64,000 nucleotides of DNA, taken from contig NZ_JAVESS010000003.1 of the NCBI RefSeq assembly GCF_034006445.1, positions 62,001-126,000 on the forward strand. Reading direction: 5' to 3'. Origin of the DNA: Desulfovibrio sp. (GTDB taxonomy: Bacteria > Desulfobacterota > Desulfovibrionia > Desulfovibrionales > Desulfovibrionaceae). Under the pieces are notes generated by a model that ran no database searches, was not told the DNA's origin, and saw only the letters and a program-made list of their open reading frames with translations. The position numbers and the translations under genes are program-made. Numbering within the stretch: position 1 is the first letter of the stretch; every line of letters starts with the position of its first letter. Shown piece after piece: positions 45,138 to 53,817 of this stretch.

Positions 45138-45923
45138 ATGCAAGATCAAAGCATCCGACCTTTTTTGAGCATTAAAGACCTGACGCTACAGTATAAAACA
45201 ACAGAACATCTTGTTACCGCCACCCATTTGATAAATTTCGATGCCTATGAAGCTGACCGCCTCATCCTTCTCGGCCCTTCTGGGTGTGGTAAATCGACCA
45301 TACTCAAGGCCATCGGCGGTTTTATAAAACCAGTTCATGGCTGCATAAGCCTGAATGGCCGCGAAATAAAAAAACCTGGGGCGGACAGAGGTTTTGTCTT
45401 TCAAGAATTTGACCAATTGCTTCCCTGGAAAACAGCGCTTGAAAACATCATGTTTGCGATCATGCTGACGAGAAAAATCAGCAAAGAACAAGCGAAAACC
45501 GAGGCCCAGGAGTTGCTGGCAAAAGTGAACCTCAGCAAGTTTGAAAACTCTTATCCTCACCTTCTTTCGGGGGGCATGAAACAACGCGTCGCCATCGCGC
45601 GCTGCCTTGGCCTCAGGTCCAAGCTGGTTTTAATGGATGAACCCTTTGCTTCGCTGGACGCATTGACCAGACAAAAAATGCAGGAAGAATTGCTTTCCTT
45701 GTGGGAAGAATCAAAATTCACAATGGTTTTTGTAACCCACTCCATAGATGAAGCCATCATGTTGGGTTCGCGCATTGTGCTGCTTTCTGCACATCCAGGA
45801 CAAGTTGTAGCAGAGTTAAACGTAAGTCTGCCACCGGAAGAACGGCGCAACAGCCCAGAAGCTGCTGCCATACGAAGCCGTATTTCGAGGATTCTTTTCA
45901 AAGACGACATGCTCAGCCACTAG
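45138..45923 (+). CDS. Sulfonate-type ABC transporter ATPase (TauB-like)
   Basis: The 261-residue protein has a complete set of ABC motifs: Walker A GPSGCGKST, signature LSGGMKQRVAIAR, Walker B LVLMDEPFASLD and the switch His in VTHSIDEA. It powers the importer formed with the downstream permease. The start follows AGGGAG in the end of the binding-protein gene, 4 bases after that stop. Confidence 0.87.
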   Translation: MQDQSIRPFLSIKDLTLQYKTTEHLVTATHLINFDAYEADRLILLGPSGCGKSTILKAIGGFIKPVHGCISLNGREIKKPGADRGFVFQEFDQLLPWKTALENIMFAIMLTRKISKEQAKTEAQELLAKVNLSKFENSYPHLLSGGMKQRVAIARCLGLRSKLVLMDEPFASLDALTRQKMQEELLSLWEESKFTMVFVTHSIDEAIMLGSRIVLLSAHPGQVVAELNVSLPPEERRNSPEAAAIRSRISRILFKDDMLSH

Positions 45924-45943
45924 GCAAAAGAGGTTCAAATAAA

Positions 45944-46822
45944 ATGAGTGCAAAGTCAGCCAATCCAGTATTGCGCGAAGAATACGTCAGGGAACTACCA
46001 CCGGAAACAAATGTGGAGGCAATCAAGGTTCGCCTCTCCCCTTTTGAAAAACTCTATAACTGTACGGCGGCAAGAAAGATATTCATTCTCTTGATGCTGG
46101 CCCTTATATGGCAAATCTACGCGGTTAGAGTTGATAACGAGCTGATGTTCCCGACATTCAGCGACACGCTTGTAGCGTTTTATACAGCAGTAGCTTCAGG
46201 AGAAATGGGACTTCGCGTATTAACATCGTTGCAGGTTTTGGCCATTGCCTATGCGTGCGGTGTGGTGATCGCCACACTGCTGACAATTCTGGCCATCACC
46301 ACAAAGTTCGGCACGGACCTTCTTGAAGTCTGTACCTCAATGTTTAACCCTCTGCCCGCCATTGCGTTGTTGCCCCTGGCCTTTCTGTGGTTCGGGCTTG
46401 GCGCGCCCAGTATTATTTTTGTAATAATCCACGCTGTGTTGTGGCCGCTCGCCTTGAGCATTTATACCGGGTTTTCCAGCGTTAGCAGCACGCTGCGCAT
46501 GGTGGGCAGAAGCTATGAACTGAAAGGCCTGCCTCTTGTCTTTCGCATTCTTGTGCCCGCCGCTTTTGCAAACATCCTCACAGGTCTTAAAGTCGCCTGG
46601 GCGTTTGCCTGGCGCACCCTGATAGCGGCAGAACTTGTTTTCGGCGTAAGCTCCGGGTCGGGCGGCCTTGGCTGGTTCATCTACGAGAAGAAAAATCAGC
46701 TTGATATAGCCGAAGTGTTCGCCGGGCTGTTCGCCATCATCCTCATTGGCGTTCTCGTTGAAAACATTATCTTCAAGTATGTTGAGAAAAAAACCATTAT
46801 TAAATGGGGCATGAAACTCTAG
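45944..46822 (+). CDS. Sulfonate-type ABC transporter permease (TauC-like)
   Basis: The 292-residue protein has six membrane helices and the BPD_transp_1 coupling loop near GRSYELKGLPLVFRILVPAAF. It forms the inner-membrane channel for the neighbouring ATPase. The long N-terminal arm (~45 residues) before the first helix is cytoplasmic. The start has GAGG 9 bases upstream. Confidence 0.85.
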   Translation: MSAKSANPVLREEYVRELPPETNVEAIKVRLSPFEKLYNCTAARKIFILLMLALIWQIYAVRVDNELMFPTFSDTLVAFYTAVASGEMGLRVLTSLQVLAIAYACGVVIATLLTILAITTKFGTDLLEVCTSMFNPLPAIALLPLAFLWFGLGAPSIIFVIIHAVLWPLALSIYTGFSSVSSTLRMVGRSYELKGLPLVFRILVPAAFANILTGLKVAWAFAWRTLIAAELVFGVSSGSGGLGWFIYEKKNQLDIAEVFAGLFAIILIGVLVENIIFKYVEKKTIIKWGMKL

Positions 46823-46901
46823 AGGTTGCCCGCACGATGATAGAAATTGTTACACTGGATAGGCATCTCCACTAGCAATCATACCAGCAAGGAAAGACAC
46901 C

Positions 46902-47891
46902 ATGAGAAAATATTTAGTTGCCCTATTTATTGCCGCGCTACTTCTGCCCGCGCTCAACGCAAAGGCCACAGAAATACGCATAAGCAAACAATACGGAATA
47001 TCACATTTTCTTTTAAATGTCGTGGAGCAGCGCAAACTCATTGAAAAATACGCGCAGGCCGCCGGTGTCAAAGACCTTACGGTGAAATGGCTTACCCTCG
47101 GCAGTGGTTCATCAACAAACGATGCGTTTCTTTCCGGCAATGTGGACATTATTTCGTTAGGGGTCGGCCCCTTTGTCAGGCTCTGGGATAAAACCAAGGG
47201 GGAGGTAAAAGCCATCGCGGCCATTGATCAGGCCCCGCTCAAACTCAACACCTCAAAAGCTGAAAATGTTTCCTTGGCTGATTTCAACGATAACGACCGT
47301 ATCGCCGTACCGGCGGGCAAAGTTTCCATGCCTGCGTTAATTTTGCAAATGGCTGTGGCCAAAGAGTTCGGGATCAAAAATTATGACAAGCTTGATTATC
47401 TGACCGTTTCTTCAAAGCACCCCGATGCGGCCGTGGCCCTTACTTCAGGAAAGTCAGAAATCACAGGGCATGTAGCGTCAGAACCTTTCAGTAGTCTTGA
47501 GCTGCGCACTCAGGGCGTTCACATGGTTTTCAACTCGTACGATGTATTGGGTGGAAACCACATCTTCAACGTTGTTGCCACTTCACAAAAATTTTATAAC
47601 AAAGATCCTATGCTTGTAAAAATAGTCCTTCAAGCTATGGATGATGCCTGCGAATGGGTTACCAAAAACAAAAAAGAAGCAGCAGCGATGTATATTGCGG
47701 TAACAGGAACCAAAGAACCGCTCGAACTTATTACTGGAATATTTGAAAACCCCCAGATTGTTTATAACACCACGCCTGTAAGGATATCTCTGTTCTCCGA
47801 TTTTCTCTATGAAACAGGAGCGGTAAAAAACAAAGCCAAAAATTGGAAAGAGCTTTTTTTCGAACCTATTCACGACAGACCGGGAAGCTAA
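46902..47891 (+). CDS. Sulfonate-type ABC substrate-binding protein, paralogue 2
   Basis: The 329-residue protein has the same layout as the one at 44144: signal peptide (MRKYLVALFIAALLLPALNAKA) then RISKQYGISHFLLNVVEQRKL and a shared C-terminal end HDRPGS. Both presumably feed one permease/ATPase pair, widening the substrate range. AAGGAAAG precedes the ATG. A third relative survives only as a scar at 52858-52945. Confidence 0.8.
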   Translation: MRKYLVALFIAALLLPALNAKATEIRISKQYGISHFLLNVVEQRKLIEKYAQAAGVKDLTVKWLTLGSGSSTNDAFLSGNVDIISLGVGPFVRLWDKTKGEVKAIAAIDQAPLKLNTSKAENVSLADFNDNDRIAVPAGKVSMPALILQMAVAKEFGIKNYDKLDYLTVSSKHPDAAVALTSGKSEITGHVASEPFSSLELRTQGVHMVFNSYDVLGGNHIFNVVATSQKFYNKDPMLVKIVLQAMDDACEWVTKNKKEAAAMYIAVTGTKEPLELITGIFENPQIVYNTTPVRISLFSDFLYETGAVKNKAKNWKELFFEPIHDRPGS

Positions 47892-47951
47892 GGACGCATC
47901 CTAAAGTCTGAATCGCTGAAAACTGCTTGAACCGTGTTTGATTGTAACCGC

Positions 47952-47991
47952 GCCCATCCGTCTGAACCGCCATACCCTCGGACGGATGGGC
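47952..47991 (+). other. Hairpin between binding protein 2 and RraA-like gene
   Basis: GCCCATCCGTC (47952-47962) pairs with GACGGATGGGC (47981-47991). There is no T run after it; it could be an attenuator or RNA-stability element. Confidence 0.55.
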
Positions 47992-48028
47992 ACAAAATCA
48001 ACCCCAAAGCACCGCTAAGGCTTAACGC

Positions 48029-48706
48029 ATGCGCTTTACCATCAACCGCCATATCGACCGCCTGCCCGCCGGCATCATAAACCTGTATTCCGGCCTTGCC
48101 GTCGCCGACATCTGCGACGCCCTGGGCCGCAACGCCGCCCTGCCCTCGGCCCTCAAACCTCTTGGCCGCAGCCACATGCGAGGTTCAGCCTATACCGTCA
48201 ACCTGCCCGCCAGCGAAAACCTACTGCTCTATTACGCCGTGGACAACGCCCAGCCCGGCGACGTGATTGTGGCCTCATGCGGCGCGTACGAAGAACGCGC
48301 GGTGTGCGGCGAAATCATGGCCAATCTGGCCATGAAGCGCGGACTGGCCGGTTTTGTCATTGACGGAGCCGTACGGGATGCCCGCGCCTTGCGCGAACTG
48401 CCCTTTCCTGTCTACGCGCGGGCGGTTTCGCCCAATGGCCCGTACAAGGACGCCTGTGGAGAAGTCAACGTGCCTGTCAGCATCGGCAATGTGGTCATCA
48501 ACCCCGGCGACATCATTGTGGCTGACGACGACGGCATTGTGGCCATACGCGGCGAAGAAGCCGAAACCCTGGCCGCGCAGGCTCAAAAAATTACCCAAGA
48601 AGGGCTGGAAAAACTGCGCCGCATTGAAGAGCAGGGCACGCTGGATTTCACATGGCTGTACGAAAAGCTCAAAAAATCCTGCTGTACCATCAACAATGGC
48701 TGCTAG
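48029..48706 (+). CDS. RraA/HMG-aldolase family protein
   Basis: The 225-residue protein has the RraA-like swivelling fold with LAVADICDALGRNAALP, the core GFVIDGAVRDARAL (metal and carboxylate-binding Asp/Arg) and a GDIIVADDDGIVAI segment. Members either bind RNase E (RraA proper) or act as metal-dependent aldolases or oxaloacetate decarboxylases on 2-oxo acids. The conserved DGxxRD pattern and C-terminal extension favour an enzyme. In this sulfonate cluster the substrate could be a 2-oxo acid derived from sulfolactate or pyruvate; that is speculation. The ribosome site is weak. Confidence 0.75.
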   Translation: MRFTINRHIDRLPAGIINLYSGLAVADICDALGRNAALPSALKPLGRSHMRGSAYTVNLPASENLLLYYAVDNAQPGDVIVASCGAYEERAVCGEIMANLAMKRGLAGFVIDGAVRDARALRELPFPVYARAVSPNGPYKDACGEVNVPVSIGNVVINPGDIIVADDDGIVAIRGEEAETLAAQAQKITQEGLEKLRRIEEQGTLDFTWLYEKLKKSCCTINNGC

Positions 48707-49116
48707 TGACTGCACTGTCGAGAAGACCTTTATTTGCTTGGCTCGGCGGCCACATGAGCAACCTTCGCCGCAAAGCCGTTAGGCCAATGGAGATGGCCAC
48801 AGCGGCAAGGCCTGCACAGTGTTAACCGGTGAGCAAACGTAAAGCGGCCTGCCCGGCAAACCGCACAGACAACAAGCGAAACAAATTTTGCAAAAAAGGC
48901 ATTCCTTTGGCGTAGCGCACCGCGCTCCCTGTTCATTGCCCTTCAATCCATATCCCCAAGAAAGCACTGGCAGATTCGGCAATGATGCGGCGCTTATTTG
49001 CCAGAGGCAAGAAACCCCGGTTTGTCCGGGGTTTCTTTATTTTACGCCGCGTATACGGCCTGAGTCCTGATTTTTGTGCAGCTGCGGCGGCAAGGGCCGG
49101 GTGCGTCGCTGGCGCG
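48707..49116. other. Intergenic region with terminator
   Basis: No gene seen apart from the terminator at 49011-49043. The sequence marks the boundary between the transporter block and the second suy copy. Confidence 0.5.
49011..49043 (+). terminator. Intrinsic terminator
   Basis: GAAACCCCGG (49011-49020) pairs with CCGGGGTTTC (49026-49035), followed by TTTATTTT. Confidence 0.85.
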
Positions 49117-49656
49117 TCAGTCGATGGGATGTCCCGCTGCGCGGTAGTCGTTAAGCTTGTTGCGCAAGGTACGTACTGAAATGCCCAACAGATCCGCAGC
49201 CTGGGTCCTGTTGCCCGATGTCGCCTTCAGCCCCTTGAGAATCATGATACGCTCCATCTCACGCAGGGGTACTGCCGCGCCGCCTGTGGCCGCGCCCCTG
49301 TCGCTTGTACCATGAGCCGAACCCTGAGGCGTGGCCCGCGCGGCGTCCTGGTCCCGGTACAGGCCTGCCGGGTCGGTCGCCGCAACGTCTTGTCCTGAGC
49401 CGGTCGCACGCCATCAGAGTCGGCGGCGCTTCCATTTTCTTCAGAAGCATAATCCGCTTCGTCATCCTCAAACAGAGGTCAGTCGTCGCTTTCAAGCAGA
49501 AAATGGCGCGGTTCCAACGGGTGGCCATTGGTCAACAGCACGGCACACTCCATCAAATTCTGCTTTCCCCACAACCAGCTTTGCCAGATGGTGCACCACC
49601 TGACCCACTGTCTGGGAGGGATTGCGCAAACCGTCTGCTGAAATCTCGTAGGGCAT
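49117..49656 (-). pseudogene. Fused remnant of two sigma-54 activators
   Basis: The first ~31 codons (MPYEISADGLRNPSQTVGQV onward, start at 49656) match the N-terminus of the GAF activator at 39264-40913. At about 49560-49564 the sequence switches, out of frame, to the C-terminal part of an activator like that at 61403-62950. It keeps NGHPLEPRHFLLE, a diverged linker and the Fis-type end LGISVRTLRNKLNDYRAA-like through HPID. The GAF and AAA+ domains are gone, so it cannot be functional. It sits divergently before suyA copy 2, as the intact GAF activator does before copy 1. Confidence 0.85.
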
Positions 49657-49799
49657 AACTCATCACTGCCCACATTTAATCATTTCTCTGCCCAAATATA
49701 AGCAAAATTACCATAACTGGTCAATATTAGTTGTATATTCAATCATGTGCGCAAAAGATTCTCCTTATATGGCGCAGATCATTGACCTGTTCGCTCTTT

Positions 49800-49815
49800 T
49801 GGCATGCCCCTTGCT
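49800..49815 (+). promoter_or_regulatory. Sigma-54 promoter of suyAB copy 2
   Basis: TGGCAT (49800-49805) and TTGCT (49811-49815) with correct spacing, identical to the copy 1 core at 41056-41071. With the local activator destroyed, control must come in trans, most likely from the intact activator at 39264. Confidence 0.88.
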
Positions 49816-49996
49816 ATTAATTAGGCAAAGACCAAGGTGAAGCAAGTGATCCGCGTTGCATCTGCGAATAAATACTATGAAGCAATATAGTATTTAATCG
49901 TTCGACAAATGCTAATACGCATTATCATGTATGCAGTAAAGATTCCTTGTCCATTAATTCACGTTTTATTATTACCATACTATCCAAGGAGCCAGT

Positions 49997-50281
49997 ATGA
50001 CAACCCACTTTGTGGTGCATGAACCCGGCGACTGCGTCGGCGTGGTCGTAGTTGAAGGCGTCAAAAAGGGCGACCAACTCAACGGCTGGGTTATGGACGG
50101 CGACACCACCCTGGTGTTCGAAACCCTGAGCGACATCCCCATCGGCCACAAGATCGCCCTCCAGGACCTTTCTGAAGGCGACACCGTTATCAAATACGGC
50201 ACCGACATCGGCAAGGTGATCAAGCCCATCAAGCGTGGCGAACACCTGCATGTCCACAACGTCAAAACCAAGAGGTGGTAA
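49997..50281 (+). CDS. suyA: (2R)-sulfolactate sulfo-lyase, alpha subunit, copy 2
   Basis: The 94-residue protein is the same as copy 1 except three residues. It is the small UxaA-type subunit partnering SuyB. The ribosome site is AAGGAG, as in copy 1, though one base has been lost between it and the ATG. It begins the longer of the two suy operons, which continues through suyB, larA-like, an SDR and a five-gene ABC importer. Confidence 0.88.
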   Translation: MTTHFVVHEPGDCVGVVVVEGVKKGDQLNGWVMDGDTTLVFETLSDIPIGHKIALQDLSEGDTVIKYGTDIGKVIKPIKRGEHLHVHNVKTKRW

Positions 50282-50285
50282 ACCA

Positions 50286-51446
50286 ATGAGCAAGACATTT
50301 ATGGGCTACCGCCGCGAAAATGGCCGTGTGGGCATCCGTAACCATGTGGTCATTCTGCCTTTGGACGACCTTTCCAACGCTGCCTGTGAGGCTGTGGGAA
50401 ACAACATCAAAGGCACCCTGGCCCTGCCCCACGCCTATGGCCGTCTGCAGTTCGGTGAAGACCTTGACCTGCATTTCCGCACCCTTATCGGCGTGGGCAG
50501 CAACCCCAACGTGGCCGCAGTTGTCGTCATCGGCATCGAGCCCGTGTGGACGCAGCGCGTAGTGGACGGCATTGCCAAGACTGGTAAGCCGGTTGTAGGC
50601 TTTGGCATTGAACAGCATGGCGACCTGGAAACCATCCGCGCCGCTTCCCTCAAGGCCAAGGAGTTCGTCCACTTTGCCACCGAACTGCAGCGTACCGAAT
50701 GCAGTATGGACGAACTGTGGGTTTCCACCAAGTGCGGCGAGTCCGACACCACTTCCGGCATTGCCTCCAACCCCACCGTTGGCAACGCTTTTGACAAGCT
50801 GTGGGAAATGGGCGCCACTACCCTGTTTGGTGAAACCACCGAAATCACCGGCGGCGAACACCTGGTCGCGGCCCGTTGCGCCACCGAAGACGTGCGCAAA
50901 AAATTCATGGGCTTCTTTGACCGCTACGCCAAGGTTGTTGACGACCACAAGACCGACGACCTTTGCGATTCCCAGCCCACCAAGGGCAACATTGAAGGCG
51001 GCCTGACCACCATTGAGGAAAAGGCTCTCGGCAACATCCAGAAAATCGGCCGCAAGGCTCCGGTTATCGGCTGCCTCGACAAGGCCGAAACCCCCACCGG
51101 CTCCGGCCTGTGGTTTATGGATTCCTCTTCCGCCGCGGCCGAAATGGTCACCCTGTGCGCCGCTTCGGGCTTTGTGGCCCACTTCTTCCCCACGGGACAG
51201 GGCAACATCATCGGCAACCCCATCCTGCCCGTGATCAAACTGTCGGCCAATCCGCGCACCGTGCGCACCATGAACGAGCATATCGACGTGGACGTTTCCG
51301 GCATTCTGCGCCGCGAAATCAACCTGGATCAGGCGGGCGACATGCTGCTTGCAATGCTCGTCCGTACCTGCAACGGCCGTAATACCGCGGCTGAAGCCCT
51401 GGGCCATCGCGAATTTATCATGACCAGACTCTACGAAAGCGCGTAA
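50286..51446 (+). CDS. suyB: (2R)-sulfolactate sulfo-lyase, beta subunit, copy 2
   Basis: The 386-residue catalytic subunit is nearly identical to copy 1; differences include Asn2/Ser, Pro/Ser in ETPTGxGLW and three near the C-terminus ([15 protein letters not shown]). The start ATG 50286 follows GAGGTGG. Both copies appear intact, so the cell probably has raised SuyAB dosage. The product sulfite can be reduced to sulfide by a sulfate reducer's dissimilatory sulfite reductase. Confidence 0.9.
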   Translation: MSKTFMGYRRENGRVGIRNHVVILPLDDLSNAACEAVGNNIKGTLALPHAYGRLQFGEDLDLHFRTLIGVGSNPNVAAVVVIGIEPVWTQRVVDGIAKTGKPVVGFGIEQHGDLETIRAASLKAKEFVHFATELQRTECSMDELWVSTKCGESDTTSGIASNPTVGNAFDKLWEMGATTLFGETTEITGGEHLVAARCATEDVRKKFMGFFDRYAKVVDDHKTDDLCDSQPTKGNIEGGLTTIEEKALGNIQKIGRKAPVIGCLDKAETPTGSGLWFMDSSSAAAEMVTLCAASGFVAHFFPTGQGNIIGNPILPVIKLSANPRTVRTMNEHIDVDVSGILRREINLDQAGDMLLAMLVRTCNGRNTAAEALGHREFIMTRLYESA

Positions 51447-51450
51447 CCTT

Positions 51451-51493
51451 TTCGTCCGCGTGCCGTAAGACTCCGTTACGGCACGCGGATGAA
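51451..51493 (+). other. Conserved suyB-larA intercistronic hairpin, copy 2
   Basis: TTCGTCCGCGTGCCGTAA pairs with TTACGGCACGCGGATGAA with one G-T pair. The loop reads GACTCCG instead of GACATTG. The stem is kept while the loop drifts, consistent with selection on structure. Confidence 0.8.
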
Positions 51494-51571
51494 AACAAGG
51501 CCCCATGGCCCGCCACTGGAACTGCATGCATTATAAACATCGCGGTGGACAGCTACCAAAGGATTCCGTCC

Positions 51572-52819
51572 ATGAACCAAACGCTCAAATACGGATCAGG
51601 CAGCCTGCACCTGGAAATTCCAGATACGTGCGATGTTAGTGTGTTTACCCCGCAGCAGGTAGATCCGCTTGATAATCCGCTGGCCGTTTTCATGAACGCG
51701 CTTGATGCGCCCGAAGGCTGTCCGGCCCTGGAAAACATGCCGACGCCTGAATCCGTGGCCATCGCCGTGCCCGATGAAACCCGTCCCTTCCCCATCAAGC
51801 TGCTGCTCCCTCCGCTACTGGAAAGAATTTTTACAAGCTATCCGTCGCTGCCTCACCACATGGTTCGCATCGTGGTTGGCGGGGGCCTCCATGAGCCGCC
51901 CGACCAGGCCCAACTGGCGCGCATCCTTCCTGAAGACCTGCGCGGCTGCACGGTGGTGAGCCACGACGCACAAAATTCCCCCATGCGGCACATGGGCACG
52001 ACCAGCCGGGGAACCCCGGTGGAAATCAATGCCGCCTACGCCGATGCAGACCTCAAGATTGTTATGGGCATGGTGGACGCGCACCAGTTCGTAGGTTTCA
52101 CCGGTGGTGCCAAGGGCGTGGTCATTGGATGCGCTTCAGCGGGCATGATCACCAAAAACCACAGCCAGCTCCAGCACTCACGCGCCTTTGCAGGCAACAT
52201 TGAAAACAACCCCGTGCGTGACGATCTCAATGAGGCCGGCATCCTGGCCGGAGTCAGGATGGCCGTCAACGTGGTCATGACGCCGGACAAAAAAATTGCC
52301 GCACTGTACGTTGGCGATCCCTGCGCGCTGCTGAACACCTTGGCAGAAAAAACCCGCAAGCTTTACGGCTTCAAGCTCACCAGAACCTGGGACATCGTTG
52401 TGGCCTCCTGCGGCGGCGCGCCAAAAGATATCTGCCTCTATCAAGCGCAAAAAGCGCTGGATTCCGCACGGCGCTGCGCTGGAGAACACGGACGCATTTT
52501 GCTTCTGGCAGAATGTGCTCAAGGCATCGGCGATGAAAGGTACGAAAACTACGTGAGCCGCTTCACCGATCACAAAAGCCTGCTGCAGGACTTTATGCAG
52601 CAGGAATTCAAGATGGGCGCGCACAAGGCTTTTCTGTTTTCACGCGTGGCGGCACAGCACGAACTTGTGCTGCATACAGAACTCTCAGAGGCTGACGCAG
52701 GCCGCTGCCTGCTGCGCAAAGCAGACGCGCAGACAACGCTTGACGCATGGCTGGCAATAAATCCCCGCTCCTCAGTGGCAATTTTGACCCACGCCAATTC
52801 CATGTTTTTTTACAGCTAA
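51572..52819 (+). CDS. LarA-family nickel-pincer racemase homologue, candidate sulfolactate racemase
   Basis: The 415-residue protein belongs to the LarA (DUF2088) family. The residues known in Lactobacillus LarA have counterparts at almost the same numbers: DETRP Arg71 (Arg75), GGGLHEPP His107 (His108), DAHQF His171 (His174), GGAKG Lys181 (Lys184, which binds the pincer cofactor) and KNHS His197 (His200, a nickel ligand). An intact cofactor site is therefore expected. Family members invert 2-hydroxy acids. Position after suyAB in both copies, with larB at the window edge, suggests it interconverts sulfolactate enantiomers so that (R)-specific SuyAB can use both. The substrate is inferred, not proven. 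The start ATG 51572 has AAAGGA upstream. Confidence 0.8.
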   Translation: MNQTLKYGSGSLHLEIPDTCDVSVFTPQQVDPLDNPLAVFMNALDAPEGCPALENMPTPESVAIAVPDETRPFPIKLLLPPLLERIFTSYPSLPHHMVRIVVGGGLHEPPDQAQLARILPEDLRGCTVVSHDAQNSPMRHMGTTSRGTPVEINAAYADADLKIVMGMVDAHQFVGFTGGAKGVVIGCASAGMITKNHSQLQHSRAFAGNIENNPVRDDLNEAGILAGVRMAVNVVMTPDKKIAALYVGDPCALLNTLAEKTRKLYGFKLTRTWDIVVASCGGAPKDICLYQAQKALDSARRCAGEHGRILLLAECAQGIGDERYENYVSRFTDHKSLLQDFMQQEFKMGAHKAFLFSRVAAQHELVLHTELSEADAGRCLLRKADAQTTLDAWLAINPRSSVAILTHANSMFFYS

Positions 52820-52857
52820 TGCTCATTGCCATTACATAAGGGACTGCTTTTCATCAA

Positions 52858-52945
52858 CAGATCTGCCAGCCATTAAAGCGTCAATGAGGCCATGGTATTG
52901 CAAGAACCTTTTTCCTGAAGCTATTCACGACAGACCGGGCAGCCA
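52858..52945 (+). pseudogene. Scar of a third sulfonate-binding protein gene
   Basis: CTGCCAGCCATTAAAGCGTC resembles the ALPAVKVS region of the binding protein at 44144. It is joined within ~40 bases to a segment like its extreme C-terminus (FFEPIHDRPGS), with the stop codon lost. Most of the gene is deleted. This shows that the duplicated block once extended past larA into a binding-protein gene. Confidence 0.75.
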
Positions 52946-52991
52946 AGCGACAAGACGTAACAACCCTGCATGTTTGAATGAAGGGGCGCAT

Positions 52992-53759
52992 ATGAATATG
53001 GCGAGTCTTTTTGATCTGACGGGCAAGACAGCCCTGGTGACGGGCGGAAGCTCCGGCATCGGCAACGCTGTGGCCACGGCCCTTGCGTTCGCCGGAGCAC
53101 GGGTCATTCTCGTTGCCCGCGACTCTGCCGCCCTGGCCCAGGCGGCGGATCGCCTGCGCGCCAAAAACCTGCAGGCCGACCATATGACCGCCGACCTTTC
53201 ACAACCTGAAACTGCCCGCGACTGCACCACTGAAGCCTTAAAAAAATACCCTGAAATCGACATTCTGGTTAATGCCGCCGGAGTAAACCTGCGTCAGTCT
53301 TTTACGGAAGTGACGCCGAAAGCCTGGAATCAGCAAATCAACCTGCTTCTGGCCGCGCCGTTCTTCATGACGCAGGGCCTGGCCCCTCATATGGCCAAAC
53401 GTAAATGGGGTCGCATCATCAATCTGGCATCTCTGCAATCGTTTCGGGCTTTTGAAAACAGTGCCCCCTATGGCGCCAGCAAGGGCGGCATCGTGCAGCT
53501 GACCCGTGCCACGGCCCAGGCATGGTCGGCTTCTGGCGTGACATGCAATGCCATGGGCCCCGGTTTTTTCCCCACCAATCTTACCAATACCATTTTTGCC
53601 AATCCAGAGCTTGCAGCCCGCCGCGCCATGCAGACCTGTGCGCAACGCAACGGCAAGCTCGAGGATCTCTATGGATGCGCTGTTTTTCTGGCAAGCAACG
53701 CTTCCAGCTACGTCACCGGCCAAACAATCATGATAGATGGAGGGTTCACAGCCTGCTGA
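52992..53759 (+). CDS. Short-chain dehydrogenase/reductase
   Basis: The 255-residue classical SDR has the NAD-binding TGGSSGIG (17-24), NAAG (94-97), Ser147 and the YxxxK pair Tyr160/Lys164 (PYGASKGG). It resembles gluconate 5-dehydrogenase-type enzymes that oxidise secondary alcohols. In this operon it could oxidise C2 of DHPS or sulfolactate, or act on another imported hydroxysulfonate; no sequence feature decides. ATG 52992 has AAGGGG upstream. It follows the binding-protein scar and precedes the ABC importer by 58 bases. Confidence 0.8.
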   Translation: MNMASLFDLTGKTALVTGGSSGIGNAVATALAFAGARVILVARDSAALAQAADRLRAKNLQADHMTADLSQPETARDCTTEALKKYPEIDILVNAAGVNLRQSFTEVTPKAWNQQINLLLAAPFFMTQGLAPHMAKRKWGRIINLASLQSFRAFENSAPYGASKGGIVQLTRATAQAWSASGVTCNAMGPGFFPTNLTNTIFANPELAARRAMQTCAQRNGKLEDLYGCAVFLASNASSYVTGQTIMIDGGFTAC

Positions 53760-53817
53760 ACGGGCGGATCAATAGGATTGACAACGTATATAACCATCCC
53801 CCTGCAAGGAGACCAAC

